Assembly (NCBI RefSeq): GCF_014649375.1
Contig: NZ_BMSX01000004.1
Location: 124,001-188,000 of the forward strand
DNA length: 64,000 nt
Source: Streptomyces aurantiogriseus
GTDB taxonomy: Bacteria > Actinomycetota > Actinomycetes > Streptomycetales > Streptomycetaceae
Reading direction: 5' to 3'
A program made the position numbers and the translations under genes. Shown piece after piece: positions 1-9,269 of the stretch. The notes under the pieces are model-generated. The model saw nothing but the letters and a program-made list of their open reading frames with translations, had not been told where the DNA came from and did not search any database. How positions within the stretch are numbered: position 1 is the stretch's first letter; the number at the start of each line of letters is the position of its first letter.

Positions 1-714
<714 letters not shown>

Positions 715-1190
715 GGTATGTCTCCTATGTCGGAAGTGAATGAGACGCGCGAAGTGCCGCGTCGGTACGTGATGAGTCCTGCGAGGTGCTGCGGGGTCCG
801 CCGGGCCCTGCCAGGTCCTGCGAAGTGCTACGTCGAAGAGTCTGTCGGCGGAAAGGGGTCCGGCGCGCTGGTGCTCGGGCCCGTCTTTCCCGGGGGTTAA
901 CCCCACCCCCCGACCGTGGGGGTGGCCCGCCCCCAGCGGCGTAAAGCCAGGTTAAGGACGGCCACCCGCCCGTCTCGTCCTCCGGCGGTACGAACCCTCC
1001 CCCAGCCGTAGTACGGAGGTACCCCTAGGGGCCGTCCACCGACGGGTGGAGTGCTCCTCGGGGTCGGGTCCACCCTGCGGCTCCACCCTCCGGCCCTTTC
1101 AGGCTTCACCCTCCCGTCGCGTCAAGGTCAAGTGGGAAGCTGTGGGCAGCAGATAGCTGCAAGGGGCACGGGAGACACAGGGGGCATCCG
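715..1190. other. gene-free intergenic region with two small palindromes
   Basis: These 476 bases separate the divergent ABC ATPase and MFS genes and hold no credible gene. There is a 12-bp perfect palindrome GGGGTTAACCCC at 893-904. Directly after it is a hairpin with 8-bp arms (CCACCCCC at 903-910 and GGGGGTGG at 918-925). Either could be a regulator site for the divergent pair. There is also a short repeat of TCCTGCGAGGTGCT/TCCTGCGAAGTGCT between about 776 and 832. No strong -10/-35 pair could be assigned. Confidence 0.4.
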
Positions 1191-2864
1191 GTGGGGGACA
1201 CGCAACCCGCGACACGACACGCCGCACAGCGCACGGCCACCGGGAAGCGGGGAGCGGTCGTCGCCGCGCTCATGCTCTCCATGGCGCTGGCCGCCCTCGA
1301 CTCCACCGTCGTCTCCACGGCGGTCCCTCAGATCGTCGGCGACCTCGGTGGGTTCTCCGTCTTCTCCTGGCTGTTCTCCGGCTATCTGCTCGCCGTGACG
1401 GTCACCCTGCCCGTCTACGGCAAGCTCTCCGACACCTTCGGCCGCAAGCCGGTGCTGGTGGCCGGCGCGTCCCTGTTCCTGCTCGGCTCGCTGCTGTGCG
1501 CCCTCGCCTGGAACATGGGCGCACTGATCGCGTTCCGCATCGTGCAGGGCCTGGGCGGCGGGGCGTTGCAGGGCACGGTGCAGACGCTCGCCGCGGACCT
1601 GTACCCGCTCGAGGAGCGCCCGAAGATCCAGTCGAAGCTGTCCACGGTGTGGGCGGTGTCCGCGGTCGCGGGTCCTGGCGTGGGCGGCCTGCTGGCGGAG
1701 TACGCGGACTGGCGCTGGATCTTCCTGGTCAACCTGCCCATCGGCGCGGTGGCGTTGTGGCTGATCGTGCGTCATCTGCACGAACCGGCACGGGGGTCGG
1801 CGCGGGAGCAGGAGCGCGCGCCGGACCGGGAGCGCGCGCCGGACCAGGAGGGCGCGCCGGACCGGGAGGGCGCGCCAGACCGGGAGGGCGCGCCAGACCG
1901 GGAGGGCGCGCCAGACCGGGAGGGCGCGCCGGCGCGCGCGCCGGCGCCGCGGTCGGGGCAGGAGCCGGATCGGACGTCGCCCGCACGCGCGCGTGTCGAC
2001 TGGGCGGGCGCGCTGACGGTGTTCGCGTGCGGCGGCGTACTGCTGACCGCGCTGGTGCAGGGCGGGGTGGCCTGGCCGTGGCTGTCGGCGCCGTCGCTCG
2101 GCCTGTTCGGCGCCGGCCTCGCCCTGGCCGCGCTCGTCGTCGTCATCGAACGCCGGGCCGCCGAGCCGATCATCCCGGGCTGGGTGTGGCGCCGCCGTAC
2201 GATCGCGGCGGTCAACCTCGCCCTGGGCGCGCTGGGTCTGCTGATGGTGGCCCCCACGGTGTTCCTGCCGACGTACGCCCAGTCGGTGCTGGAACTGGAC
2301 CCGGTGACCGCCGGATTCGTGCTGTCCGTGTGGACGCTGAGCTGGCCGCTGTCGGCCGCCCTGAGCCAGCACGTCTACCGGAGGATCGGCTTCCGCGACA
2401 CCGCCCTGCTCGGCATCGGCACGGCCACGCTGATCCTGCTGGCCTTCCCTCTCCTGCCGTATCCCGGGCAGGCCTGGCAGCCGACCGTGCTGATGCTGCT
2501 GCTCGGCGCCGCACTCGGCCTGTTCCAACTGCCGCTGATCGTCGGCGTGCAGTCGACGGTCGGCTGGTCGGAGCGCGGCACCACGACGGCCTCCGTCCTC
2601 TTCTGCCGCCAGACGGGCCAGACCGCCGGCGCCGCCGTCTTCGGCGCCGTCGCCAACGGTGTCCTGGCCGCCCGTCTCGGCGGCGCGGGCGACCTGGACT
2701 CCGTCACACGCGCCCTCGACGCCGGACCGGCGCACGAAGCGACCCGGCGCGCCGTCGCGGACGCCGTGCACGCCGTCTACCTGGGCGCGTCCTGCGCCGC
2801 CGCGCTGGCCTTCCTGGTACTGCTCCTTCTGGCGCCGCGCCGCTTCCCCGTCCTGAAGGACTGA
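1191..2864 (+). CDS. DHA2-type MFS drug efflux transporter with a DREGAP repeat in the central loop
   Basis: This is a 557-residue major facilitator of the 14-TM DHA2 drug:proton antiporter class. The N-terminal half has TM1 (about residues 24-44), the motif-A region GKLSDTFGRKP after TM2, and the antiporter stretch with AVSAVAGPGVGG. The second half resumes with VDWAGALTVFACGGVLL. The cytoplasmic loop between them (about residues 199-262) is Arg/Glu/Pro rich and carries seven 18-bp repeats encoding DREGAP or variants. The GTG start at 1191 follows GGAGACACAGGGGG. The gene is monocistronic. Loop expansion is unusual, but the transmembrane parts look intact. Substrate unknown. Confidence 0.88.
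   Translation: MGDTQPATRHAAQRTATGKRGAVVAALMLSMALAALDSTVVSTAVPQIVGDLGGFSVFSWLFSGYLLAVTVTLPVYGKLSDTFGRKPVLVAGASLFLLGSLLCALAWNMGALIAFRIVQGLGGGALQGTVQTLAADLYPLEERPKIQSKLSTVWAVSAVAGPGVGGLLAEYADWRWIFLVNLPIGAVALWLIVRHLHEPARGSAREQERAPDRERAPDQEGAPDREGAPDREGAPDREGAPDREGAPARAPAPRSGQEPDRTSPARARVDWAGALTVFACGGVLLTALVQGGVAWPWLSAPSLGLFGAGLALAALVVVIERRAAEPIIPGWVWRRRTIAAVNLALGALGLLMVAPTVFLPTYAQSVLELDPVTAGFVLSVWTLSWPLSAALSQHVYRRIGFRDTALLGIGTATLILLAFPLLPYPGQAWQPTVLMLLLGAALGLFQLPLIVGVQSTVGWSERGTTTASVLFCRQTGQTAGAAVFGAVANGVLAARLGGAGDLDSVTRALDAGPAHEATRRAVADAVHAVYLGASCAAALAFLVLLLLAPRRFPVLKD
1806..1931 (+). repeat. 18-bp tandem repeat, 7 units, coding
   Basis: Seven in-frame units close to GACCGGGAGGGCGCGCCA run inside the MFS gene; units 2-6 of the clean series start at 1842, 1860, 1878, 1896 and 1914. 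Each unit carries the 8-bp palindrome GGCGCGCC or a one-base variant. The first units are diverged and the last ones nearly identical, as expected of recent slippage. Confidence 0.9.
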
Positions 2865-3039
2865 GTTAACGCGGGTAACACCCCAGGTCAGCGGCCCACG
2901 CGCCATAGCAAGCGCATACCGACCGATCAGTTCGTCCAAACCCTCGCCTAAACCCCTACTCACCGGTAGCGTGCGTGACTCGCACCCCCCACCTCCCTGC
3001 GGTCCGCCGCCACGGACCCGAGCCACGCAAGGAGCCGGG

Positions 3040-3456
3040 ATGTCCCACGGCCCGTTCCCGCACCACCCGACCCATCCCTGGCAGCCGCCACCCGCGGCAC
3101 CCGAGCCCGCCCGCCCGCGACCCGCCCACCACGCGCCATCCGGCCACCACAGCGACCTGCGGATCCTGCGCGGCGCCTACCGCCGGCAGCGACGCGTCGC
3201 CACGCTCACCGCGCTCGGCTACTTCGTCCTCTTCCTCGTCCTGTCCGCCTTCGCGCCCTCCCTGATGACCAGCAGCGTCGCCGGACTCCCCGCCGGCCTG
3301 CTGCTCGCCCTGCTCCAACTCCCCGTCACCTGGCTGGCGATCGCCCTCTACGAGCACACCGCCCGCCGCCACGTCGACCCGCTCGCGCACCGCATCCGCA
3401 AACAGGCCGAACTCGACGCCAGGCGCACCGCCCGGCACGAGGGGACGACGCGATGA
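3040..3456 (+). CDS. DUF485 family small membrane protein, partner of the SSS symporter
   Basis: This 138-residue protein has a Pro/His-rich N-terminus followed by a DUF485 core: an RRQRRVATLTALGYFVLFLVLSAF segment, then a second TM around LPAGLLLALLQLPVTWLAIALYEHTA. DUF485 (YjcH-like) proteins are encoded directly before ActP-type acetate symporters. The ATG at 3040 is preferred over upstream GTG codons because AAGGAG precedes it. Its stop overlaps the next ATG (ATGA), indicating translational coupling to the symporter. Confidence 0.85.
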   Translation: MSHGPFPHHPTHPWQPPPAAPEPARPRPAHHAPSGHHSDLRILRGAYRRQRRVATLTALGYFVLFLVLSAFAPSLMTSSVAGLPAGLLLALLQLPVTWLAIALYEHTARRHVDPLAHRIRKQAELDARRTARHEGTTR

Positions 3457-5138
3457 CGGACACGACGACGAACGCGACGCCGGGCTCGAGTGACGAGTTC
3501 GACGGCATACGGCAGGCAGCCGGCAGCATCACCGAACTCAGCGGCGACGCACAGACGATGTCCCTCGTGGCGTTCACCGCGGTCGTCACCATCACCCTGC
3601 TGCTGTGCGTGATGACCGGCCCCGACCGCGACGACCTCGACGAGTTCTACACCGGCTACCGCTCCCTGTCCCCCCTGCGCAACGGCCTGGCCATCGCCGG
3701 CGACTACATCTCCGCGGCCACCGTCCTGGGCACCGGCGGCGTGATCGCCCTGTACGGCTACGACGGTGTCGTCCTCGCCCTCAGCACAGCCCTGTCACTG
3801 ATGCTGCTGATGTTCCTGCTGGCCGAACCCCTGCGCAACGCGGGCCGGTTCACCATGGGCGACGCCCTCGCCCGGCGCATGCCCGGGCGCGCGGTACGCA
3901 TCACGGCGTGCGCGGTCACGATCGCCGCGCTGCTGCCGATGATGCTGGTCCAGCTCGCCGGAAGCGGCCAGCTCCTCGCGTTCCTCCTGGGATTCTCCGG
4001 CGAGTCGGTGAAGACGGCCTGCATGGTCGGCATGGGCGTCCTGATGATCACCTACGCGGCGATCGGCGGCATGAAGGGCACCGCCCTCATCCAGATCCTG
4101 AAGATCGTCATGCTGCTCGGCTCCGGCGCCGTGGTCGCCGTCCTCGTCCTGCACCGCTTCGACTGGAACCCGGGCGCCCTGTTCGACGCGGCGGCCGCGG
4201 GCAGCGGGATCGGCGACGCCTTCCTCCGCTCCGGCCTGCAGTTCTCCACCGGCCCGTACCCCGGCCTCGACATGATCAGCTCCCAGCTCGCGGTCGTGCT
4301 CGGCGGCGCCTGCCTGCCCCACATCACCATGCGCATGAACACCGCCTCCTCCGCCCGCCAGGTCCGCCGCTCGATGTCCTGGGCGGTGTCGGGCGTGGCC
4401 CTGTTCGTGCTGGTCATCACGGTCGTCGGATGCGGCGCGACGGCCCTGATCGGCCGCGCGGCGATCGCCCGGGCCGACCCGCAGGGCAACACCGCCTACC
4501 TGCTGGGCTCCCGGGCCGCCTTCGGCCAGGACGTGTCCACGGCGGAGACGCTGCTGTTCACCACCGTCACGACAGCGATCTTCCTCACCGTCCTCGCCTC
4601 GGTCGCCGGCATGATCCTCGCCTGCGCCAACTCCCTCGCCCACGACGTCTTCGCCGCACGCGCGCGTGAGACGTCCCCGCGCCGCGAGATGCTGCTGGCC
4701 CGCCTGTCCGCGCTGGCCGTCGGCGTGCCGACGATCCTGCTGGCCGCCCAGGTCCAGCACCGCAGCCTCCAGCCGCTGGTCACCCTCTCCTTCTGCCTGG
4801 GCGCCTCGGCCCTGGCCCCCGCCCTCGTCTACAGCCTCTTCTGGCGCCGCTACACCCGAACGGGCCTGCTGAGCACCCTCATCGGCGGCACCCTGACCGT
4901 GCTCCTGCTGATGCCGGGCACCAACCTGGTCTCCGGCTCGCCCGCGGCCGCCTTCCCCGACGCCGACTTCAACTGGTTCCCGTTCACCACGACGGGCCTG
5001 GTCACCATCCCCCTCGGCTTCGCCCTCGGCTGGCTGGGGACGGTCGCCTCGGGCCGGAACAAGGCCCAGGAGCAGCGGCGTCAGTACGAAGCGGTGGAGG
5101 GATGGATCCTGGCGGGAGCAGTACGGAGGGGAAGCTGA
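3453..5138 (+). CDS. sodium:solute symporter, ActP/MctC-like monocarboxylate permease
   Basis: This 561-residue SSS-family protein has about 13 transmembrane segments. It contains the SSS core around DEFYTGYRSLSPLRNGLAIAG and the conserved TAAIFLTVLASVAGMILAC region late in the protein. Together with the coupled DUF485 gene, it most resembles cation/acetate symporters that import acetate, pyruvate or propionate. The ATG overlaps the preceding stop. The first 40 residues are hydrophilic and precede TM1. The exact substrate is inferred from the family only. Confidence 0.85.
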   Translation: MTDTTTNATPGSSDEFDGIRQAAGSITELSGDAQTMSLVAFTAVVTITLLLCVMTGPDRDDLDEFYTGYRSLSPLRNGLAIAGDYISAATVLGTGGVIALYGYDGVVLALSTALSLMLLMFLLAEPLRNAGRFTMGDALARRMPGRAVRITACAVTIAALLPMMLVQLAGSGQLLAFLLGFSGESVKTACMVGMGVLMITYAAIGGMKGTALIQILKIVMLLGSGAVVAVLVLHRFDWNPGALFDAAAAGSGIGDAFLRSGLQFSTGPYPGLDMISSQLAVVLGGACLPHITMRMNTASSARQVRRSMSWAVSGVALFVLVITVVGCGATALIGRAAIARADPQGNTAYLLGSRAAFGQDVSTAETLLFTTVTTAIFLTVLASVAGMILACANSLAHDVFAARARETSPRREMLLARLSALAVGVPTILLAAQVQHRSLQPLVTLSFCLGASALAPALVYSLFWRRYTRTGLLSTLIGGTLTVLLLMPGTNLVSGSPAAAFPDADFNWFPFTTTGLVTIPLGFALGWLGTVASGRNKAQEQRRQYEAVEGWILAGAVRRGS

Positions 5139-5168
5139 CGCGGGCGAGCGGGGAAGGCGACGGACGGA

Positions 5169-6119
5169 CTACTCCACCTGGTCGAGGAGCGGACGGACCG
5201 ACGACTCCACCTGGTCGAGGAGCGGACGGCCCGACGACTCCACCACACGCCCCGTGAGCGCTCTCAGACTGTCGCTCACGGAGTCCATGTGCGCCTGGAC
5301 GTCGTTGCTCCGCTCGCTGTGCTCACGCAGCACCCGTTCCGTCTCCCGGGCGATGCGCTCCTCCCGGAGGCGGGCCTCGGCGAGAAGCGAGGAGGCACGT
5401 GCGCGTGCCTCCTCCTCCCGCCGGCGGGACGCCTCCTCCGCCTCGGCCAAGTCCCGCTGCGCCTCGGCCAGGGCCTCCTCGGCGCGGGCCATCGCCCGGG
5501 CATGCTGCGCGTCGAGGGCGGCGGCCCGTTCGGCGGTCTCACGCTCCAGCGCGGCCAACCGCTCGGCGTACTCCTTCTTCGGTTCGACGAGCAGGCCGGC
5601 GGTGCCGTGCCGCACCTCGCGCAGCGCCGTGAGCGCCTCGGTGCGGAACTCCTTCACCTTGCGCCGGGCGCTGACTCGGATGCCGTGCGCCTCGGCGCGC
5701 GCGGCGAGCAGCCGCCGACGGACGTGTTCCTTGGCCTCCGCGCGGACCTCGTCCGCCTGTTTCTGCGCCGCCTGGCGCATGGCGACGGCGTGCGCCTCGG
5801 CCTGCGCGACATGCTCGTCCGCTTCACGCCGGGCGCGTTCGCGCAGCTCGGCCGCCTCCTCCTGGGCGAGCTGGAAAATGCGCCGCGCGCGCTCCCCGAG
5901 AGTGTCGTACGTCTGCGGCTCGAGCCCCGTCGCAGACTCACGCAACTGCTTGGCCTCCACCACCATCTCCTGGGCGAGCACGGTGAGCCGTGCGACCCGT
6001 TCCCAGGCGGCGTCGCGTTCGGTGGTGAGCGCGGCGGTGTACGCCTCGACCTCTTTGGGCCGGTAGCCGCGCCCGCGAACGGTCACGAACCCCAGCGGTG
6101 ACACCTTTGCGCTGCTCAT
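5169..6119 (-). CDS. DivIVA/FilP-like coiled-coil protein (often annotated cellulose-binding protein)
   Basis: The 316-residue protein starts with a short DivIVA-like head (SPLGFVTVRGRGYRPKEVEAY). The rest is nearly uninterrupted Ala/Glu/Arg heptad coiled coil from about residue 35 to 290. Such proteins in Streptomyces are cytoskeletal or polar-growth scaffolds. The ATG at 6119 (MSSAKVSP) is preferred over an ATG 18 bases upstream because AGAGGGG lies in front of it. The last residues are duplicated (RPLLDQVESS repeated) by a 33-bp tandem duplication ending close to the stop. The AT-rich stretch 6150-6210 upstream probably holds the promoter. Confidence 0.8.
   Translation of the reverse strand: MSSAKVSPLGFVTVRGRGYRPKEVEAYTAALTTERDAAWERVARLTVLAQEMVVEAKQLRESATGLEPQTYDTLGERARRIFQLAQEEAAELRERARREADEHVAQAEAHAVAMRQAAQKQADEVRAEAKEHVRRRLLAARAEAHGIRVSARRKVKEFRTEALTALREVRHGTAGLLVEPKKEYAERLAALERETAERAAALDAQHARAMARAEEALAEAQRDLAEAEEASRRREEEARARASSLLAEARLREERIARETERVLREHSERSNDVQAHMDSVSDSLRALTGRVVESSGRPLLDQVESSVRPLLDQVE
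5172..5237 (-). repeat. 33-bp in-frame tandem duplication at the 3' end of the coiled-coil gene
   Basis: Two copies of a 33-bp unit (5172-5204 and 5205-5237) differ at one position. They add 11 residues to the C-terminus just before the stop. Confidence 0.9.
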
Positions 6120-6250
6120 TCTGTAGCCCCTCTGCACCGGACGGACGCGAAATGATGATTTCGGTCATATCTTGATGTATCAGGCTTAAGTGTTCATAAC
6201 GCGACACTCCGCGCGTAGGCCAGCCACAGGCAATCCCGTACACAAAAGGA

Positions 6251-6278
6251 CCGGGCCCGGTCATACGACCCGGCCCGG
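6251..6278 (-). terminator. intrinsic terminator after the deaminase/SUKH-4 gene
   Basis: The arms are CCGGGCCCGGTC (6251-6262) and GACCCGGCCCGG (6267-6278), a 12-bp stem with one mismatch and an ATAC loop. Read on the minus strand it is followed by CCTTTTGTG. It lies 36 bases past the stop at 6314. Confidence 0.65.
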
Positions 6279-6313
6279 CCCTCGACACACAGGGTGTCAG
6301 CGAGGCGTACGCC

Positions 6314-9262
6314 TCACAGCAGCCCGTCCCACATCTGCTCCAGCAGCACCGACCACCAGCTGTCCGGCGAACCGAGCGCCGCCGGGTCGAGCGAGGCCAG
6401 CTGGGCCTGGAAGTCGACGGTCCAGCGGCCCGCCTGCTCCTGGTTCAGGCCGAACCGCAGCCGCCACATCCGCCCGAGCAGCGCCAGGCAGCGCGCGAAC
6501 TCCGGCAGCCCGGTGTTCACGAACTGCGGCGGCACGGGCGCCCCGCCCGGCCCCGCCTCCACGGGTACCGCGACGATGTTCGCCGTCCCGTACTGCACAC
6601 AGATCGCCTTGCCGAAGTCGCTGCCCATGACGAGGTACGAGCCCGCGTCCGGGGCCGGCTGCACACCCCGCTCCGCCGCCAGCTCCGCCAGCGTCGGCAC
6701 GGGCCGCCCCGGCTGGGCCTGCGCCCAGAAGAACGGACCCATGTCCATCGGCAGACCCGCCACCACCAGCGTGTGCGCCACGACCGGCGGCACACCCTGC
6801 CGGGACACCGCCGCCTGCTCGAACCGGAACACGCCCGGCCCGAACGCCGCCCCCAGCTCCTGCGCGATCGCTTCCGGCGGAACCGGCGGCGCAGGCTGCA
6901 CCGGCGGCAACGGCGCACGCACCGGCGCGGGGCGCGCCGGGCCGTCGGCCACCTGATGCAACTCGCCCTGGTGCGCGAGCAACTGCCGCATCCCCTGCTG
7001 CCGGCTCGCGTGATCCGTCCCGTACGGCGCGATACTCGTGATCCGCGCCTGCGGCCACTGCTCCCGGATCATCCGCGCACAGTACGCACCCGGCAGCTCA
7101 CACGACTCCAACTCCGTGTGCAGCTCCAGCACCTGGTCCGGCGGCACGTTCATGGCGCGCAGCTCGTGGAAGATCTGCCACTCCGGATGCGGCGTCCCCG
7201 GCGCCGAACGCCGGATCAGCTGCTGCTCCGACCCGTCCTGCGCGCGGTAGCGCAACACGGCCTGATAGCCCGGGCCGACCGTCGGCTGCCCCTGCTGCGG
7301 ATACCCGTACGCCGGCGGCTGCCCCGGCACCGGCGCACCCGGCGGCATCGGCTGCGGGGCACCCGGAGGCATCCCCGGAGCGCCCGGGACACCAGGTACG
7401 CCGGGGGCGTGCGGCGGCGGGGGCGCGCCGGGGCCGCCCGACGGGGGCGCGGCCAGCATCGTCTCCGCGTGGTGAACGGCCCCTTGCCCACCACCGGCAG
7501 CACCGTGCCCGCCCGGGGCGCCAGGCGTACCAGGGGCGCTCGGGGGCTGGGGTGCGCCGGGAGCACCCGGGATGTTGGGGGCGCCCGAAGGGCCCGGTGC
7601 GCTGGGGGCGCCAGGCGCACCGGGCGAGCCAGGCGTGTTCGGCACACCCGGGGCGCCCGGAGGCTGCGGCACGCCGCCCCCCGCGCCCATCCGGCCGGGG
7701 TCGGCCAGCATCGTGGCGGCATGGTGAACCCCACCCGGGGGCGTGCCTCCGGGGCTGTTCGGCGCGACGGGCGCGTCCGGAACGCCGGGAGCGCCTGGGA
7801 CACCCGGCGCGCCAGGCGCATTCGACGCACCCGGGGCGCCCGGGGTACCTGGTGCGCCCGGGACACCCGGCCCGTCAGGGCCGAGCGCCGACACGAACTG
7901 CGTCGGCACGTACCCACCCGCCGGAGTACCGGGGGCGCCCGGACCGGAGGAGGGCGGAGGCGGCGGCGTGTTGCCGGGCCGCGCGCCCGGCGTGCCCGGC
8001 GCACTCGGCGGGGGCGGCGGAGTCGCCCCACCACCGCGCCCGCGACGTGGAGGCGGCGCCGCCTTGCTGGTCGCGGCGTCGGCGATGTCACCGGCGTTCG
8101 GCGCGAGCGGCCGCGCGGGAGCGCCCGGAACACCAGGCGCGCCCGGCGCACCAGGCACACCCGGGGCGCCCGGAGCCTGTGGCGCGCCCGCCCCCGGCGC
8201 ACCCGGAGCCGGAGCACCGGGCCCCTGGGGATACCCGTACGACTGCGCACCCGGCGGAGGCGGCGGCGTGTTGCCCTGAGGGCCGCCCGGCGCACCCGGG
8301 CCCTGCGGGTAGCCGTACGAGGGCGCGCCCGGGCCGGGCGGCGGAGGGGGCGTGTTCCCCGGCGCGGACGGCACGCCCGCGCCCTGCGCACCCGGCGCAC
8401 CAGCCGGCGTGTTCGGGTCGTCGAGCGCCGGTGCGACCGCCGTCGGCGGGAGCTGGCTGCCGCCCGACATGAGCGCCGTCTTGGCGTCGGGCAGGACGGA
8501 GGGCGGCGCGTCGTCGTCGGAGCCGCTCAGCGGCGGCGCGAACACGGTCGCGGGAAGAGGGACCGAACGATCCTCGCCGGCGTCGGCGTTGGTGTCCGTG
8601 CCCGTCCAGGGCGTCGCCCCGACGGGCGTGGCGGCCGCCCCGGAACTCGCGTCCACCGGCACCCCGGCGTGCGTCTGAGGCAACGACGGATCGGGCGTCA
8701 CCACCCCACCGGAACCAGCCGGCCCACCGCCCGGCCCACCGGCCGTTCCACCCACAGCCGCACCCGAACCCGACCCGACACCCGCACCCACACCCGCGGC
8801 CGAGCCCGAACCGGAACCGGAACCGACAGACGAACCCGGCCCCGCAGACGCACCCCCGGAAGAACCCGCCGCCCGCTGCTCCCCGATCCCCAACTTGTCC
8901 GCCGCCTCCTGCAACCACTCCGGCGGCGACAGTAGGAACGACGTCTGGTTCAGATCCACCCGGGCCGCAGGCGCCGGCGCGGACTGCGCGGCCTCGCCCT
9001 CCGGACGGCCGTACTCCTCCTCGTACCGGCGGATCACCTCACCCACCGGCAGCGACGGCCACAGCGAGGCCTCCCCACTGTCCCGGGCGAGCACCAGCCG
9101 CTGCTCACCCCCGTCCGAGCGCGGCCCCTCCGCACGGTCCTCCGCCCAGACCACGAAGCCCAGCCCGAACTCCCGCACCCGCACCTCACGATGCTGGTAC
9201 GCCGGGACATCCCCGTTGATCCACTCTTCCCCGCGCTCCTGCGCCTGTGCGAACGTCACCAT
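6314..9262 (-). CDS. multidomain protein: YrhB-like head, collagen-like Gly/Pro region, predicted nucleic-acid deaminase domain, SUKH-4-like C-terminus
   Basis: This 982-residue protein has four parts. Residues 1-90 resemble the YrhB/Imm35 family. Residues about 110-665 are low-complexity Gly-Ala-Pro with many GAPG/GVPG triplets, resembling collagen. Residues about 671-765 look like an XOO_2897-type member of the deaminase superfamily, with an HPE motif (His692, Glu694) and paired cysteines C-ELPGAY-C (721 and 728). Residues about 790-982 match SUKH-4 (FRFEQAAV, SYLVMGSDFGKAICV, FVNTGLPEFARCLALL). The linker holds four short islands, among them HHAATMLA and HHAETMLA. The start follows the SUKH gene stop by 7 bases, so the two are one operon. 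No signal peptide is seen, so it probably acts inside the cell. Domain calls come from motif reading. Confidence 0.72.
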   Translation of the reverse strand: MVTFAQAQERGEEWINGDVPAYQHREVRVREFGLGFVVWAEDRAEGPRSDGGEQRLVLARDSGEASLWPSLPVGEVIRRYEEEYGRPEGEAAQSAPAPAARVDLNQTSFLLSPPEWLQEAADKLGIGEQRAAGSSGGASAGPGSSVGSGSGSGSAAGVGAGVGSGSGAAVGGTAGGPGGGPAGSGGVVTPDPSLPQTHAGVPVDASSGAAATPVGATPWTGTDTNADAGEDRSVPLPATVFAPPLSGSDDDAPPSVLPDAKTALMSGGSQLPPTAVAPALDDPNTPAGAPGAQGAGVPSAPGNTPPPPPGPGAPSYGYPQGPGAPGGPQGNTPPPPPGAQSYGYPQGPGAPAPGAPGAGAPQAPGAPGVPGAPGAPGVPGAPARPLAPNAGDIADAATSKAAPPPRRGRGGGATPPPPPSAPGTPGARPGNTPPPPPSSGPGAPGTPAGGYVPTQFVSALGPDGPGVPGAPGTPGAPGASNAPGAPGVPGAPGVPDAPVAPNSPGGTPPGGVHHAATMLADPGRMGAGGGVPQPPGAPGVPNTPGSPGAPGAPSAPGPSGAPNIPGAPGAPQPPSAPGTPGAPGGHGAAGGGQGAVHHAETMLAAPPSGGPGAPPPPHAPGVPGVPGAPGMPPGAPQPMPPGAPVPGQPPAYGYPQQGQPTVGPGYQAVLRYRAQDGSEQQLIRRSAPGTPHPEWQIFHELRAMNVPPDQVLELHTELESCELPGAYCARMIREQWPQARITSIAPYGTDHASRQQGMRQLLAHQGELHQVADGPARPAPVRAPLPPVQPAPPVPPEAIAQELGAAFGPGVFRFEQAAVSRQGVPPVVAHTLVVAGLPMDMGPFFWAQAQPGRPVPTLAELAAERGVQPAPDAGSYLVMGSDFGKAICVQYGTANIVAVPVEAGPGGAPVPPQFVNTGLPEFARCLALLGRMWRLRFGLNQEQAGRWTVDFQAQLASLDPAALGSPDSWWSVLLEQMWDGLL

Positions 9263-9269
9263 CGCCCGA

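Noticed and set aside
1128..3026. 632-codon minus-strand frame opposite the MFS gene
   Set aside because: No motif, and its repeats are only the reverse translation of the DREGAP repeat.
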